Shown piece after piece: positions 50,711 to 59,611 of a DNA stretch of 64,000 nucleotides (within the stretch, counting starts at the first letter, position 1; every line of letters starts with the position of its first letter). The stretch covers positions 22,200-86,199 of the forward strand of contig JAILZT010000019.1 of assembly GCA_023512345.1 (NCBI GenBank), read 5' to 3'. The translations under genes were made by a program, and so were the position numbers. The DNA comes from Paenibacillus sp. GTDB lineage: Bacteria > Bacillota > Bacilli > Paenibacillales > Paenibacillaceae. The notes beneath the pieces are model-generated. The model did no database searches and was not told where the DNA came from. It worked only from the letters and a program-made list of their open reading frames with translations.

Positions 50711-51940
50711 CTAGGTAGTAATTACAACTTCCTTGCCTTCTTTACGCTTTTTCGCATATTCAGCGGTAGCTGTAAATAGTAAGTCAGAGGATGAATTAAG
50801 TGCTGTTTCAAAGGAGTCTTGCAAGACACCGATAATGAAGCCTACCCCAACGACCTGAATCGCAACGTCATTCGAAATGCCGAACAAGCTGCACGCTAGA
50901 GGAATTAGTAATAGCGACCCGCCGGCAACACCTGAGGCACCCGCAGCGGCTACAGCGGATAAAACGCTTAGCATAAGCGCCATTCCGAAATCTACTTCAA
51001 TGCCAACCGTGTTAACCGCAGCGAGAGTCAATACTGAGATCGTTACCGCTGCACCCGCCATATTAATCGTAGCACCTAATGGAATGGATACTGAATACGT
51101 ATCTGTATCTAACTCCATTTCTTCACATAATCTCATGTTAATTGGAATGTTTGCAGCAGAGCTGCGGGTGAAGAATGCGGTAATCCCACTTTCCTTTAGG
51201 CAATGAAAGACAAGGGGATAAGGATTTCTGCGAATATTCACATATACAATCAATGGATTAACAACAAGCGCCATAAATAGCATACATCCAATAAGAACAA
51301 GAAGCAGTTTACCGTAATCGAGCAAGGATTCAAGTCCATTTGCTGTAATGGAATCAAATACTAGTCCCATTATCCCTAGCGGTGCCAAGCTGATGACCCA
51401 TCTAACAATATGTGAAACGGCATCTGAGAAATTAGAAAGTGCATCTTTTGTACTATCGTTAGCATTTCTTAAAGCAATTCCAAGAACGATGGCCCAAGTG
51501 AGAATACCGATATAGTTGGCTTTCATTAGGGCGTTTACTGGGTTGTCGACAACCTGAAATAGCAAAGTCTTGAGAACATCTACAATCCCATCGGGTGGAG
51601 TCAGATCGCTGGCACCTGTTACAAGTGACAAGCTTACCGGAAATATAAAACTTGCAATAACAGCGATTAGTCCAGCCAAAAATGTACTTAAACCGTACAG
51701 AACAAGAATTGATTTCATATTCGTTTGTTGGCCTTGTCTATGTTTGGATATGGCCGACATTACGATGAGCAATACCAATACGGGAGCAACCGCTTTTAAT
51801 GCGGATACAAACAAGGAACCGAAAATGGTGATCCCTGATGCATTAGGAATCGTTAAAGCTAAAATTATACCCACTATAATCCCCACAAATATTCGTTGTA
51901 CCAGGCTCACTTTGTTCCACTTGAGCATTAATGATTTCAT
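50711..51940 (-). CDS. sstT: Serine/threonine:sodium symporter
   Basis: A 409-residue transporter of the DAACS (glutamate transporter-like) family. Features: eight membrane segments plus the re-entrant loops, ITAFFTRSSAANIPINMRLCEE (the serine-rich HP1 loop), then IPLGATINMAGAAVTI and GASGVAGGSLLLIPL (HP2). These are the SstT signatures for Na+-coupled serine and threonine uptake. Full length and intact. It is divergent from the LacI-type regulator gene, with ~375 non-coding bases between. Confidence 0.93.
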   Translation of the reverse strand: MKSLMLKWNKVSLVQRIFVGIIVGIILALTIPNASGITIFGSLFVSALKAVAPVLVLLIVMSAISKHRQGQQTNMKSILVLYGLSTFLAGLIAVIASFIFPVSLSLVTGASDLTPPDGIVDVLKTLLFQVVDNPVNALMKANYIGILTWAIVLGIALRNANDSTKDALSNFSDAVSHIVRWVISLAPLGIMGLVFDSITANGLESLLDYGKLLLVLIGCMLFMALVVNPLIVYVNIRRNPYPLVFHCLKESGITAFFTRSSAANIPINMRLCEEMELDTDTYSVSIPLGATINMAGAAVTISVLTLAAVNTVGIEVDFGMALMLSVLSAVAAAGASGVAGGSLLLIPLACSLFGISNDVAIQVVGVGFIIGVLQDSFETALNSSSDLLFTATAEYAKKRKEGKEVVITT

Positions 51941-52317
51941 TTATTCTCCCCCGATATCAATATGACAATATAACTTTAGCCCAGCGCTTTAACCTGTTGA
52001 GGCATAAACGCTTTACTATGATGGCAAGTTATATTTACGTTAGTTTAGCACGAAAATTGTCGGTTGTGTACGAGTGGGAAAATATGTGCATAAGTATTCA
52101 CTTTTACTATTGTCCAATAATCCCTAATTCCGGCACTCTACGACAACCCTAACAAGGTGGAAATTACGAGAAAGTTCATTTTGCATTTCCTCTCTATAAA
52201 AGAAAGTATATAATACAGTAAAATCGTCCTACATACGGGCTGTGAGCGAACCTGCTTATTGGAGTAATACTAAATATCTTTTTTGAATAACTGGATAGTG
52301 TTTTAGGAGGATAAACC
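51941..52317. other. Divergent intergenic region, sstT/kdgR-like gene
   Basis: No ORF with a ribosome site. A TATAAT-like box (52209-52214) may belong to the regulator gene, but no -35 box lies at proper spacing. No LacI-type palindrome is seen here. Confidence 0.4.
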
Positions 52318-53334
52318 ATGGTAATAACGATGAAAGAAGTTGCAGAACGTGCAGGGGTGTCCAAAAGTACGGTCTCGCAGTTTTTGAATAAAAGATACAA
52401 CTATATGGGAGTAGACACCAAGAAGAAAATCGAGCAGGCTATTGAGGAACTCAACTATATTCCCAATCAGGTGGCTCGTAGTCTTAAACAGAAGAAGACA
52501 TTCGTTGTGGGTGTTGTTTCTTCAACCATTTTATCAAGATTCACAACTGAAGTTATAAGGGCGATAGAAGATGAATGTCAGCTCAAAGGTATTCAGGTAA
52601 TCGTCTGCAATACCGATGATGATTCGCTCAAAGAAAAAAAGTACGTCCAATCGATGATTGCGCGCCAAGTGGATGGCCTTATCATTTTCCCAACGGAAGA
52701 AAATAAAAAACTGTATACTTCCCTAGTTAAAAGTGGTTATCCTTTCATTTTTGTCGACAGAAAAATCGATGAAATCAACGTAGACACTGTTCTATTGAAT
52801 AATGAAAAAGCCAGTGAATTGGCGGTCGAAACATTTATTGAGCATGGTCATAAAAATATTGGGATTATTACGTTCCCCTTAGGCAAAAAGGCGATCACCA
52901 CACGGAGTGAACGGTTGTCCGGTTATAGAAAAACCCTACAAAAACATGGTATTGAGTCTAATGAAGGCTATATCAAAAGCGGCAAGCTGGATGAAATGCC
53001 TGACCTTATTGGAGAACTCTTCCGTATGGAAAATCCCCCTACTGCAATTGCCGCTACAAATGACATGATTTTGGAGCAGGTGCTGATCTATGCAAAAAAT
53101 AATAACTTAACCATACCCAATGACTTTTCCTTGATCGGCATAGATGATGTATCGTTTGCAGCTTTCTATAACCCGCCTATCACCACCATTTCCCAGCCAA
53201 GTTTTAATATGGGGAAGAAATGTGCCCGGCTGCTGCTTGAAAAAATTGATCAGAAAGAACAGGAGGAACCTTCTGAAATATTTCGGTTAAATCCGACTAT
53301 TAACCACAGAGATTCTGTAAAAAGGCTGAACTGA
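52318..53334 (+). CDS. kdgR: LacI-family repressor, KdgR-like
   Basis: A 338-residue regulator; TAGGAGGATAAACC precedes ATG 52318 (ATG 52330 is also possible). N-terminal HTH and hinge helix: MKEVAERAGVSKSTVSQFLN and NQVARSLKQKK. The sugar-binding core has FVVGVVSSTILSRFTTEV, DGLIIFPTEENKK, FVDRKIDEINVDTVLLNN and IAATNDMIL. The tyrosine-rich hinge KRYNYMGVDTKK and overall style match KdgR of Bacillus, which senses 2-keto-3-deoxygluconate. Four palindromes of type TAAAYCGRTTTA lie downstream around the UlaA-like and cupin genes and are its likely operators. Confidence 0.8.
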   Translation: MVITMKEVAERAGVSKSTVSQFLNKRYNYMGVDTKKKIEQAIEELNYIPNQVARSLKQKKTFVVGVVSSTILSRFTTEVIRAIEDECQLKGIQVIVCNTDDDSLKEKKYVQSMIARQVDGLIIFPTEENKKLYTSLVKSGYPFIFVDRKIDEINVDTVLLNNEKASELAVETFIEHGHKNIGIITFPLGKKAITTRSERLSGYRKTLQKHGIESNEGYIKSGKLDEMPDLIGELFRMENPPTAIAATNDMILEQVLIYAKNNNLTIPNDFSLIGIDDVSFAAFYNPPITTISQPSFNMGKKCARLLLEKIDQKEQEEPSEIFRLNPTINHRDSVKRLN

Positions 53335-53353
53335 CTTTATTGTAAATTTAGGG

Positions 53354-53396
53354 CTTACTTTCCTTTTTATATATGACGAAAGTAAGTCTTTTTTTG
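53354..53396 (+). terminator. Rho-independent terminator after the repressor gene
   Basis: CTTACTTTC (53354-53362) and GAAAGTAAG (53378-53386), 9 bp perfect, followed by T-rich sequence. Confidence 0.85.
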
Positions 53397-53471
53397 GTTT
53401 CAATTTTGAAAACGCTCTATTTTTTTAATAATTCCTCTTGCAAAAGGAAAAAAAAGAGCTATAATTTTCCT

Positions 53472-53485
53472 ATAAATCGATTTAT
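53472..53485. promoter_or_regulatory. LacI-type operator 1
   Basis: ATAAATCGATTTAT, a perfect 14 bp palindrome with central CG, ~245 bases before the UlaA-like gene. Confidence 0.6.
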
Positions 53486-53670
53486 GAATCCCCTTACAAT
53501 GGGCGCGTTCCTGATACGAAAAATGATAGTGGTTTAATCATCAGTGAGAAAGAAGGGGGTTAGATTATTCAAAGCTAAACATTCAGCATGCATTATAGTG
53601 ATTTATTTCACATTGTAGTTGTGGTCCGATTTTAACGTTTCTGTAAGGAATATTTTTTTTGTAATGTTCA

Positions 53671-53682
53671 TAAACCGGTTTA
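53671..53682. promoter_or_regulatory. LacI-type operator 2
   Basis: TAAACCGGTTTA, a perfect palindrome, 13 bases centre-to-centre from operator 3. Confidence 0.6.
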
Positions 53683-53683
53683 G

Positions 53684-53695
53684 TAAATCGATTTA
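53684..53695. promoter_or_regulatory. LacI-type operator 3
   Basis: TAAATCGATTTA, a perfect palindrome ending 34 bases before the UlaA-like start codon, within the probable promoter/leader. Confidence 0.6.
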
Positions 53696-53729
53696 TAATG
53701 AATTAAAAAAATAAAACATAAGAAAGAAG

Positions 53730-54992
53730 ATGAAAAACACAATGCAAATGTTTATGAGTATTATTAGGGAGCCATCCATTATCATTGCTATCGTGACACT
53801 TCTTGGCCTCATTTTTCAGAGAAAGAAAGTATCCGAGATTATTACGGGGACTACCCTATCCTTTATGGGCTTCACCATGATTAAAGTCGGTGGTGGAATC
53901 TTAGGCGGCGTTCTCACTAAATTCAGCCAAATTTTTTCCCACGCTTTCAACCTGAAAGGTGTGGTACCGAGCAATGAAGCTATCATGTCACTGACCATTG
54001 ATCAGATCGGTGCGGATGCTGCACTTATTCTTCTCTTTTCCATGATCCTCAACATTGTGCTGGCTCGTGTGACTAAGTTCAAATACATATATCTATCCCT
54101 ACACTTAGTTCTTTTCATGAGCTTTGCTGCAACAGCTGTTATGAAAGGCCTCGGCTTTAGTTCAGTCGTTACAATCATCGTCGGTTCTTTGGCAATCGGA
54201 AGCTATATGGCGGTTTTCCCTTACTTGCTCAGAAACGCCAGCAGAAATATCATCAAGTCCGATGAATATACGATTGCTCATGCTTCCATGACTTCCTACA
54301 TTATCGGGACTTACTTAGGAAAAGTGTTCGGCAACCGCGAGCATGATACCGAAAATGTAAAAATCAATGACCGTATCAGTTTTTTACGGGATCCGAATGT
54401 TGCTACTACCTTAACGATGCTCGTTCTGTTGCTGGTGTCCGGTCTGGTTGCTGGTCCTGCATATGTTAACGAATTGTCTGAAGGTAAAGAATATATTGTC
54501 TTCATTCTTGAACAGGCAGCTATCTTTGCAGCTGGTTTGTATATCGCTAAAGCAGGCGTAAAACTGTTCACAACAGAAATCGTACCCGCTTTCAAAGGAT
54601 TCTCCCAAGTGTTTGCGCCTGGAGCCATCCCTGGGGTGGATGTTCTGGTTCTTTTCGACAAATCACCTAACTCCGCTTTGGTAGGATTCTTGGTCAGCTT
54701 CTTCACTGGTGTGGCTTGCGTCTTCCTCTTCCCGCTTGTTGGATTGCCTGTTATTGTCCCAGGGATTATGGCCTGCTTCTTGGCCGGAGGCGCAGCTGCA
54801 ATATTCGGTAATTCCAGTGGTGGATTCAGAGGTGCCGTCATTTCCAGCTGTCTTAATGGATTCCTGCTCTGTCTGCTGCCAGCCCTTACCTTACCGCTCT
54901 TTTCTTTCTTAGGAGTAGAAGGCGTAACATTTGCCGACCCGGATTTCACTTCACTTTCAATCATTTTATGGGGAATTTTTCGTTGGTTTTAA
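53730..54992 (+). CDS. PTS ascorbate-type EIIC (UlaA/SgaT family) permease
   Basis: A 420-residue polytopic membrane protein with the UlaA-type pattern: ITGTTLSFMGFTMIKVGGGIL near the N-terminus, HASMTSYIIGTYLGKVFG in the middle, and GFLVSFFTGVACVFLFPLVG plus AAAIFGNSSGGFRGAV near the end. AAGAAAGAAG precedes ATG 53730. The EIIA and EIIB partners normally needed are not encoded nearby. It is flanked by LacI-type operators and followed by a KdgF-like cupin, so an unsaturated uronate or similar acid sugar, rather than ascorbate, is a reasonable guess for its substrate. Confidence 0.88.
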   Translation: MKNTMQMFMSIIREPSIIIAIVTLLGLIFQRKKVSEIITGTTLSFMGFTMIKVGGGILGGVLTKFSQIFSHAFNLKGVVPSNEAIMSLTIDQIGADAALILLFSMILNIVLARVTKFKYIYLSLHLVLFMSFAATAVMKGLGFSSVVTIIVGSLAIGSYMAVFPYLLRNASRNIIKSDEYTIAHASMTSYIIGTYLGKVFGNREHDTENVKINDRISFLRDPNVATTLTMLVLLLVSGLVAGPAYVNELSEGKEYIVFILEQAAIFAAGLYIAKAGVKLFTTEIVPAFKGFSQVFAPGAIPGVDVLVLFDKSPNSALVGFLVSFFTGVACVFLFPLVGLPVIVPGIMACFLAGGAAAIFGNSSGGFRGAVISSCLNGFLLCLLPALTLPLFSFLGVEGVTFADPDFTSLSIILWGIFRWF

Positions 54993-54993
54993 C

Positions 54994-55005
54994 TAAATCG
55001 GTTTA
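54994..55005. promoter_or_regulatory. LacI-type operator 4
   Basis: TAAATCGGTTTA (one non-paired step), directly after the permease stop and 46 bases before the cupin gene. Confidence 0.5.
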
Positions 55006-55050
55006 TTAAAATGTTCTATACAATTTGCATTTAATTAGGAGGAATTATTC

Positions 55051-55392
55051 ATGTTTTTTAAAGATCAAGATATTCAATTCACTACAGTCGATAGTAATAC
55101 AACACGGAAGGTGCTGGCTCACAGTGATCAGATTATGTATGCTAAAGTGTTTTTTGCTAAAGCTGGGGAAGGGGAAATTCCGTTACATTGTCATGTCCAT
55201 GAACAGGTCACTTATGTATTGAAGGGAAGCTTTCAGTTCATGATCTATGATGGCGTAACAAAAGATGTACAAATCGTCAAAGAAGGCGACAGTATCCATT
55301 TCCCGTCCAATGTGCTTCATGGCTGTATCCCGCTGGAGGATGATGGCATCCTGCTTGATGCCTTTACGCCAGCACGTGCAGATTTTCTATAA
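55051..55392 (+). CDS. Cupin, KdgF-like
   Basis: A 113-residue single-domain cupin; TAGGAGGAATTATTC precedes ATG 55051. The metal-binding histidines lie in PLHCHVHEQVTYVLKGSF and the second motif in GDSIHFPSNVLHGCIPLEDDG, with the typical LLDAFTPARADFL ending. The ending and motif spacing match KdgF, which linearises 4,5-unsaturated galacturonate in pectin and alginate breakdown. With a KdgR-like regulator two genes upstream, uronate metabolism is the best reading. Co-regulated with the permease through shared palindromes. Confidence 0.8.
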   Translation: MFFKDQDIQFTTVDSNTTRKVLAHSDQIMYAKVFFAKAGEGEIPLHCHVHEQVTYVLKGSFQFMIYDGVTKDVQIVKEGDSIHFPSNVLHGCIPLEDDGILLDAFTPARADFL

Positions 55393-55410
55393 AATTCAAT
55401 ATATATAGGA

Positions 55411-55444
55411 AAAAGGCTCTCGCTAATTAGCGAGAGCCTTTTGT
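55411..55444. terminator. Bidirectional terminator
   Basis: A perfect 14 bp stem (AAAAGGCTCTCGCT at 55411-55424 with 55429-55442, 4-base loop) between the convergent cupin and LysM genes. Confidence 0.9.
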
Positions 55445-55459
55445 GCGTATGTGATCAGG

Positions 55460-55777
55460 TCAATCTTCCAAACGTCTAACTCTCTGCTCCAGCCGGTTGA
55501 TGCGTTGTATTTGACGATCCAATTCAGCCTCGATTACGGTATATTGGCGCTCCAACCTTGTTACACGCTGAGCCAAACCAGCACCGGGCTGCGGTTGCGG
55601 TTGTGGTGTCGGTAACGGAAATGGATATCCGCCTGATGTAGGAATGATTAAGTTTTGACCCAAATAAATATAATTCGGATTGGTCAAATTGTTTGCTCGC
55701 AATATCGCATCCACCGTTACGCCGTAACGGGCGGCAATGGACCACATCGTATCCCCAGGTTGAACTACATGATTCAT
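55460..55777 (-). CDS. LysM-domain protein with coiled-coil tail
   Basis: A 105-residue protein with GAGGGAGATGC upstream of the start at 55777. Residues 3-47 form one LysM domain (HVVQPGDTMWSIAARYGV, ANNLTNPNYIYLGQNLIIP), which binds peptidoglycan. A Pro/Gln-rich linker (PLPTPQPQPQPGAG) follows, then a ~40-residue coiled coil rich in Arg and Glu (RVTRLERQYTVIEAEL). There is no signal peptide, as in several spore-coat and cortex LysM proteins such as SafA, so a sporulation role is plausible but unproven. Confidence 0.85.
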   Translation of the reverse strand: MNHVVQPGDTMWSIAARYGVTVDAILRANNLTNPNYIYLGQNLIIPTSGGYPFPLPTPQPQPQPGAGLAQRVTRLERQYTVIEAELDRQIQRINRLEQRVRRLED

Positions 55778-55984
55778 ATGAGCATCTCCCTCAAAATTAA
55801 TTTCCTACCCCATATATATGCCTAGAATAGGCGGATCGACAGGTACAGGTGCCCATTTCTAAACGTTGGTGCAGCGTCGAATAAAACAAGGTATAATTTG
55901 GGTTAACCATCATGGAAGCGTAACCAACACTGGGGAGAAAAGTTAGACTTCACCTAATTTACTCAACGAAAGAGAGGCCCGATC

Positions 55985-58372
55985 ATGATAAGAGCATCTG
56001 AAGATAATGAATATTATGAACTATCAAGTCCTACGATTCTTCCAAAGGCTTCGGGGTTTTTATGGAATGAAAAGATGATGATTCATATGAACTGTCGTGG
56101 CTATGCTGTGGCCCAATTTATGCAGCCGGAACCGGGGAAATACGCCTACGCGCCGAATTTGGAAGCAAAGACGTTTATGCAGCCAGAGCAGCCTTACTAT
56201 GCGCATCATCCGGGTCGTTTTGTGTATGTGAAGGATGAGGTGAATGGTGAGATTTTTTCTGCGCCTTATGAGCCTGTTCGCGTGCTGCCGGATAACTATA
56301 CCTTTGCTGTCGGCAAACATAATATTGTATGGCGAATTGAAAGCAATGATATTTTAATAGAAATGAGTCTGAGTTTACCTAAAAATGATCCTATGGAGCT
56401 TTGGAGAGTGAAGGTAACCAACCTTTCGCAAAAGAAGCGGAAGTTGAGTATCTATCCCTATTTCACTGTAGGTTACATGTCATGGATGAATCAATCCGGT
56501 GAGTACAATGAGAATCTGCAAGGGATTGTATGCTCTGCTATTACGCCTTATCAGAAGTATCAGGATTATGCCAAGATCAAGAATCTTAAAGATAAAACCT
56601 TTTTATTAGCAGATCAAGAGCCTTCCGCATGGGAAGTGAACCAGGAGGCTTTTGAGGGAGAAGGCGGGATACACTCACCGTCAGCGCTCCAAGGCGAATT
56701 GCTGCAAAAAGGGGAGTCCCGGTATGAATCGCCGATTGCTGTCCTGCAATATAGAATGGATGTCGACCCAGGTACGGAGAAGACTTATCGGTTTATATTT
56801 GGACCGGCGCAACACGAGGAAGAGATTGAACAAATCCGCCGTGAATATTTCATAGATACGAATACCAGTGGTGAGGATGGTTTTGCTCTAGCTGAACTAG
56901 AATATGCTGAGTACGTTAGTGAAGGCAGAGGGTGTATTGAGATTCAGACACCGGATGCGGATCTCGATAATTTCGTAAATCATTGGCTGCCGCGGCAAAT
57001 GTATTATCATGGGCAGACCAATCGTCTTACGACAGATCCTCAGACCCGGAACTACCTTCAGGATAATATGGGGATGAGTTATATTAAACCCGAGATGGCG
57101 AGAGGTGCTTTTCTCACTGCATTAAGCCAGCAAGAGACAAACGGCGCCATGCCGGATGGGATTATTTTGCATAAGGATGCGGAGTTAAAATATATTAATC
57201 AAGTTCCTCATACGGATCATTGCGTGTGGCTGCCTATTTGCCTAAGTACCTATTTAGATGAGACGAATGATTTTACAATATTGGATGAAAAGGTTCCTTT
57301 TGCGGATAGTGAGGAAATAGCGTCGGTGTTTGAACATATCAATCGGGCGATGCACTGGCTTATTGGAGATAGGGACGAGCGGGGGTTAAATTACATCAAT
57401 CAAGGCGATTGGTGTGACCCCATGAATATGGTTGGCTACAAGGGAAAAGGTGTTTCCGGATGGCTGACGATAGCTACGGCCTATGCTTTTATAATCTGGG
57501 CGGATATCTGTGAGAAAAGTGACCGACTGAATATCGCCAAGGAATTCCGATTGGCAGCGGATGAAACGAATGGTGTAATTAATAAATTCTTATGGGACGG
57601 CGAATGGTATGCACGGGGAATAACGGATGATAACGTGATGTTCGGCATCAGTGAGGATAAGGAAGGTCGGATATTTATCAACCCCCAAGGGTGGGCGCTG
57701 CTCAGCGGGGCTGCTGATGATGAGAAACAACAGAAACTGATCCGAGCAGTCGAGGAACAATTAGAAACCCCTTACGGTGTTGAAAAGCTGGCGCCATCGT
57801 TCACATCCATGCGGGAAGACGTGGGCAGGGTCACACAGAAACATCCGGGAACTGCTGAGAATGGGGCCGTGTACAATCATGCTGCTGCCTTTTATATCTA
57901 TGGGTTGTACGCTGTGGGAGAGAAAGAGAATGCGTATCGGTTACTGCGAAAAATGATTCCGGGACCAGACCCTGAGGATATTGTTAGACGGGGGCAATTG
58001 CCTGTCTTTATACCGAACTATTATCGTGGTGCCTATAGACAAATTCCTCATACCGCTGGACGCTCCAGTCATCTATTCAATACAGGAACGGTTCCGTGGG
58101 TCTATCGCTGTCTGATTGATGGTCTGTTCGGAGTACAAGGGACTAAAGAGGGGCTACAGATCAAGCCACAGCTTCCTTCTGATTGGCCGGAGGTTACGGT
58201 TAAGCGGACTTTTAGGGGAGCAGAACTGCATGTTCATATGAAGCGGGATTCAGACGTTACAGCAACGGAAGTGTACGTAAACGGCAATTATATTGAAGAC
58301 GGCATCCTGAGGGATTTGAAACCAGGTGTCGAATATGAGGTGCTGGTGAAAATTCCATCCGTTACAGAGTGA
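55985..58372 (+). CDS. GH94-family glycoside phosphorylase
   Basis: A 795-residue enzyme; GAAAGAGAGG precedes ATG 55985. N-terminal beta-sandwich (to ~270), then a helical (alpha/alpha)6 barrel. The general-acid aspartate is expected in NQGDWCDPMNMVGYKGKG; MPDGIILHKDAELKYINQVPH and YNHAAAFYIYGLYA are other family blocks. GH94 enzymes split beta-glucosides or related sugars with phosphate to give sugar-1-phosphate. The DWCDP motif differs from the DWND of cellobiose phosphorylases, so another acceptor is likely (cellobionic acid phosphorylase is one candidate). Monocistronic with a terminator. Confidence 0.82.
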   Translation: MIRASEDNEYYELSSPTILPKASGFLWNEKMMIHMNCRGYAVAQFMQPEPGKYAYAPNLEAKTFMQPEQPYYAHHPGRFVYVKDEVNGEIFSAPYEPVRVLPDNYTFAVGKHNIVWRIESNDILIEMSLSLPKNDPMELWRVKVTNLSQKKRKLSIYPYFTVGYMSWMNQSGEYNENLQGIVCSAITPYQKYQDYAKIKNLKDKTFLLADQEPSAWEVNQEAFEGEGGIHSPSALQGELLQKGESRYESPIAVLQYRMDVDPGTEKTYRFIFGPAQHEEEIEQIRREYFIDTNTSGEDGFALAELEYAEYVSEGRGCIEIQTPDADLDNFVNHWLPRQMYYHGQTNRLTTDPQTRNYLQDNMGMSYIKPEMARGAFLTALSQQETNGAMPDGIILHKDAELKYINQVPHTDHCVWLPICLSTYLDETNDFTILDEKVPFADSEEIASVFEHINRAMHWLIGDRDERGLNYINQGDWCDPMNMVGYKGKGVSGWLTIATAYAFIIWADICEKSDRLNIAKEFRLAADETNGVINKFLWDGEWYARGITDDNVMFGISEDKEGRIFINPQGWALLSGAADDEKQQKLIRAVEEQLETPYGVEKLAPSFTSMREDVGRVTQKHPGTAENGAVYNHAAAFYIYGLYAVGEKENAYRLLRKMIPGPDPEDIVRRGQLPVFIPNYYRGAYRQIPHTAGRSSHLFNTGTVPWVYRCLIDGLFGVQGTKEGLQIKPQLPSDWPEVTVKRTFRGAELHVHMKRDSDVTATEVYVNGNYIEDGILRDLKPGVEYEVLVKIPSVTE

Positions 58373-58399
58373 TAAGGCTGATTTAGTATAAAAGAAAAA

Positions 58400-58440
58400 C
58401 AAGCTGGCACCGATGAATTTCGGAGTCAGCTTGATTGTTG
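58400..58440 (+). terminator. Terminator after the phosphorylase gene
   Basis: CAAGCTG (58400-58406) pairs with CAGCTTG (58427-58433), and CCGA/TCGG pairs inside; the following T-run is weak. Confidence 0.6.
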
Positions 58441-58755
58441 CGGTTGACCTTCTGTATTAAACAATCTGCTACGGAGGGGTTGGGATTAAGATAGATCCCT
58501 ATCTTTATAGGGAAATACTCCCTCTAATTTATCGAATAACACGATATTATTATACTTAGCGGGAAATTATCCCTCTAAATTCAATGAATCTGACCATTTT
58601 GGCCCATTTCTATGGAATTAGAGGGAGGAAATCCCCTTATATCATTCGCTGCGAGTCCAGGAACAAAATTAGTGGGATTATTTCCCTCTAACACCTTTGG
58701 ATCAACACAAAATCAGCAGTTGACAAGACTTATTTTCAAGATTTATTTTCAAGAT
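58441..58755. repeat. Intergenic region with four copies of a short CCCTCTAA repeat
   Basis: GGGAAAT-(AC or TA)-TCCCTCTAA-like units at 58510-58527, 58561-58578, 58674-58691 and, inverted, 58618-58636. Similar units lie at 22945-23018. No gene is supported. Just beyond, a short AAGATTTATTTTC direct repeat precedes the next gene. Confidence 0.6.
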
Positions 58756-59424
58756 TTATTTATAGTAGGAGGTCGTCAACGGGATGAAGATGCTTCCGCC
58801 TTCTTCTAGATCGGAATAGACAAAGAGTGATTCTGCGCCGCTAATATCAATCTCGAACGTTTTCAGTCCTTCTGCCACAGTAATGGAGTCGATTTTGAGT
58901 TTAACATCATCCTGATCCTGAACGAAGAAACGCTCAATATCTTTTCCGACAGCAGCTACTTGAATGTAAAGTTTTTGATATTTCCCTTTAGGATAAAGCA
59001 TGAATCCGCTGGAACGGCTGCCGCTAGCGTTGTTGAAGAATACATCTTTATAGTCTTTGCCTGCATAGCTGGTTAATTGAGGATCCTTGGTACGGAAGTT
59101 GCTGTCAAAGCCGTCCGCGATAGCGACCCCTTCACCTTTTTCGCCCAGGTATATAGTATTGGTTTGGCTATTAAAATCAATAGCTACACCGAGTGCCTTA
59201 GATACAGCCCGTACCGGGAGATAGGTGCTTCCGTTGTATGATATGGGTGCCATAACCGCACCTTTGTCATTTTGCAATTGGAACGGCTGTCCATTGACCT
59301 GAAACTTCATGGAGTGATTGAGAAACGCTTTGATGGGCTGCAGGTTTGCACCCGCATACACGCCTGCACTGGTACTCAATAGAAAAATAGCTGCTGCTCC
59401 GGTTACAATCCACTTTTTCTTCAT
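58756..59424 (-). CDS. Secreted protein with copper-amine-oxidase-type stalk domain
   Basis: A 222-residue protein; AAAAGGAGTG precedes the ATG at 59424, and the frame beyond is rejected. Signal peptide KKKWIVTGAAAIFLLSTSAG with cleavage near VYA-GA. The stalk domain (Cu_amine_oxidN1-like) is YNGSTYLPVRAVSKALGVAI followed by TNTIYLG. The second half (DYKDVFFNNASGSRSSGF, IQVAAVGKDIERFF) looks like a NPCBM-type beta-sandwich binding domain. Such proteins are abundant extracellular components in Paenibacillus; function unknown. Confidence 0.82.
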   Translation of the reverse strand: MKKKWIVTGAAAIFLLSTSAGVYAGANLQPIKAFLNHSMKFQVNGQPFQLQNDKGAVMAPISYNGSTYLPVRAVSKALGVAIDFNSQTNTIYLGEKGEGVAIADGFDSNFRTKDPQLTSYAGKDYKDVFFNNASGSRSSGFMLYPKGKYQKLYIQVAAVGKDIERFFVQDQDDVKLKIDSITVAEGLKTFEIDISGAESLFVYSDLEEGGSIFIPLTTSYYK

Positions 59425-59611
59425 TTGAACACTCCTTTTAATGGTGAATATATCCAGCATACCTTACTATCCATTACAGCGGTATGGTACTAAAGGATAC
59501 TTGTTCTTAAAAAAGAATCTCACTCTGAACATGAAATATAAGTTAGTGACTCTTCGAAACCGATAATAATAGAGAATAGAGAGCAAGATAAAAACCCTCG
59601 AAGGGAATTAA

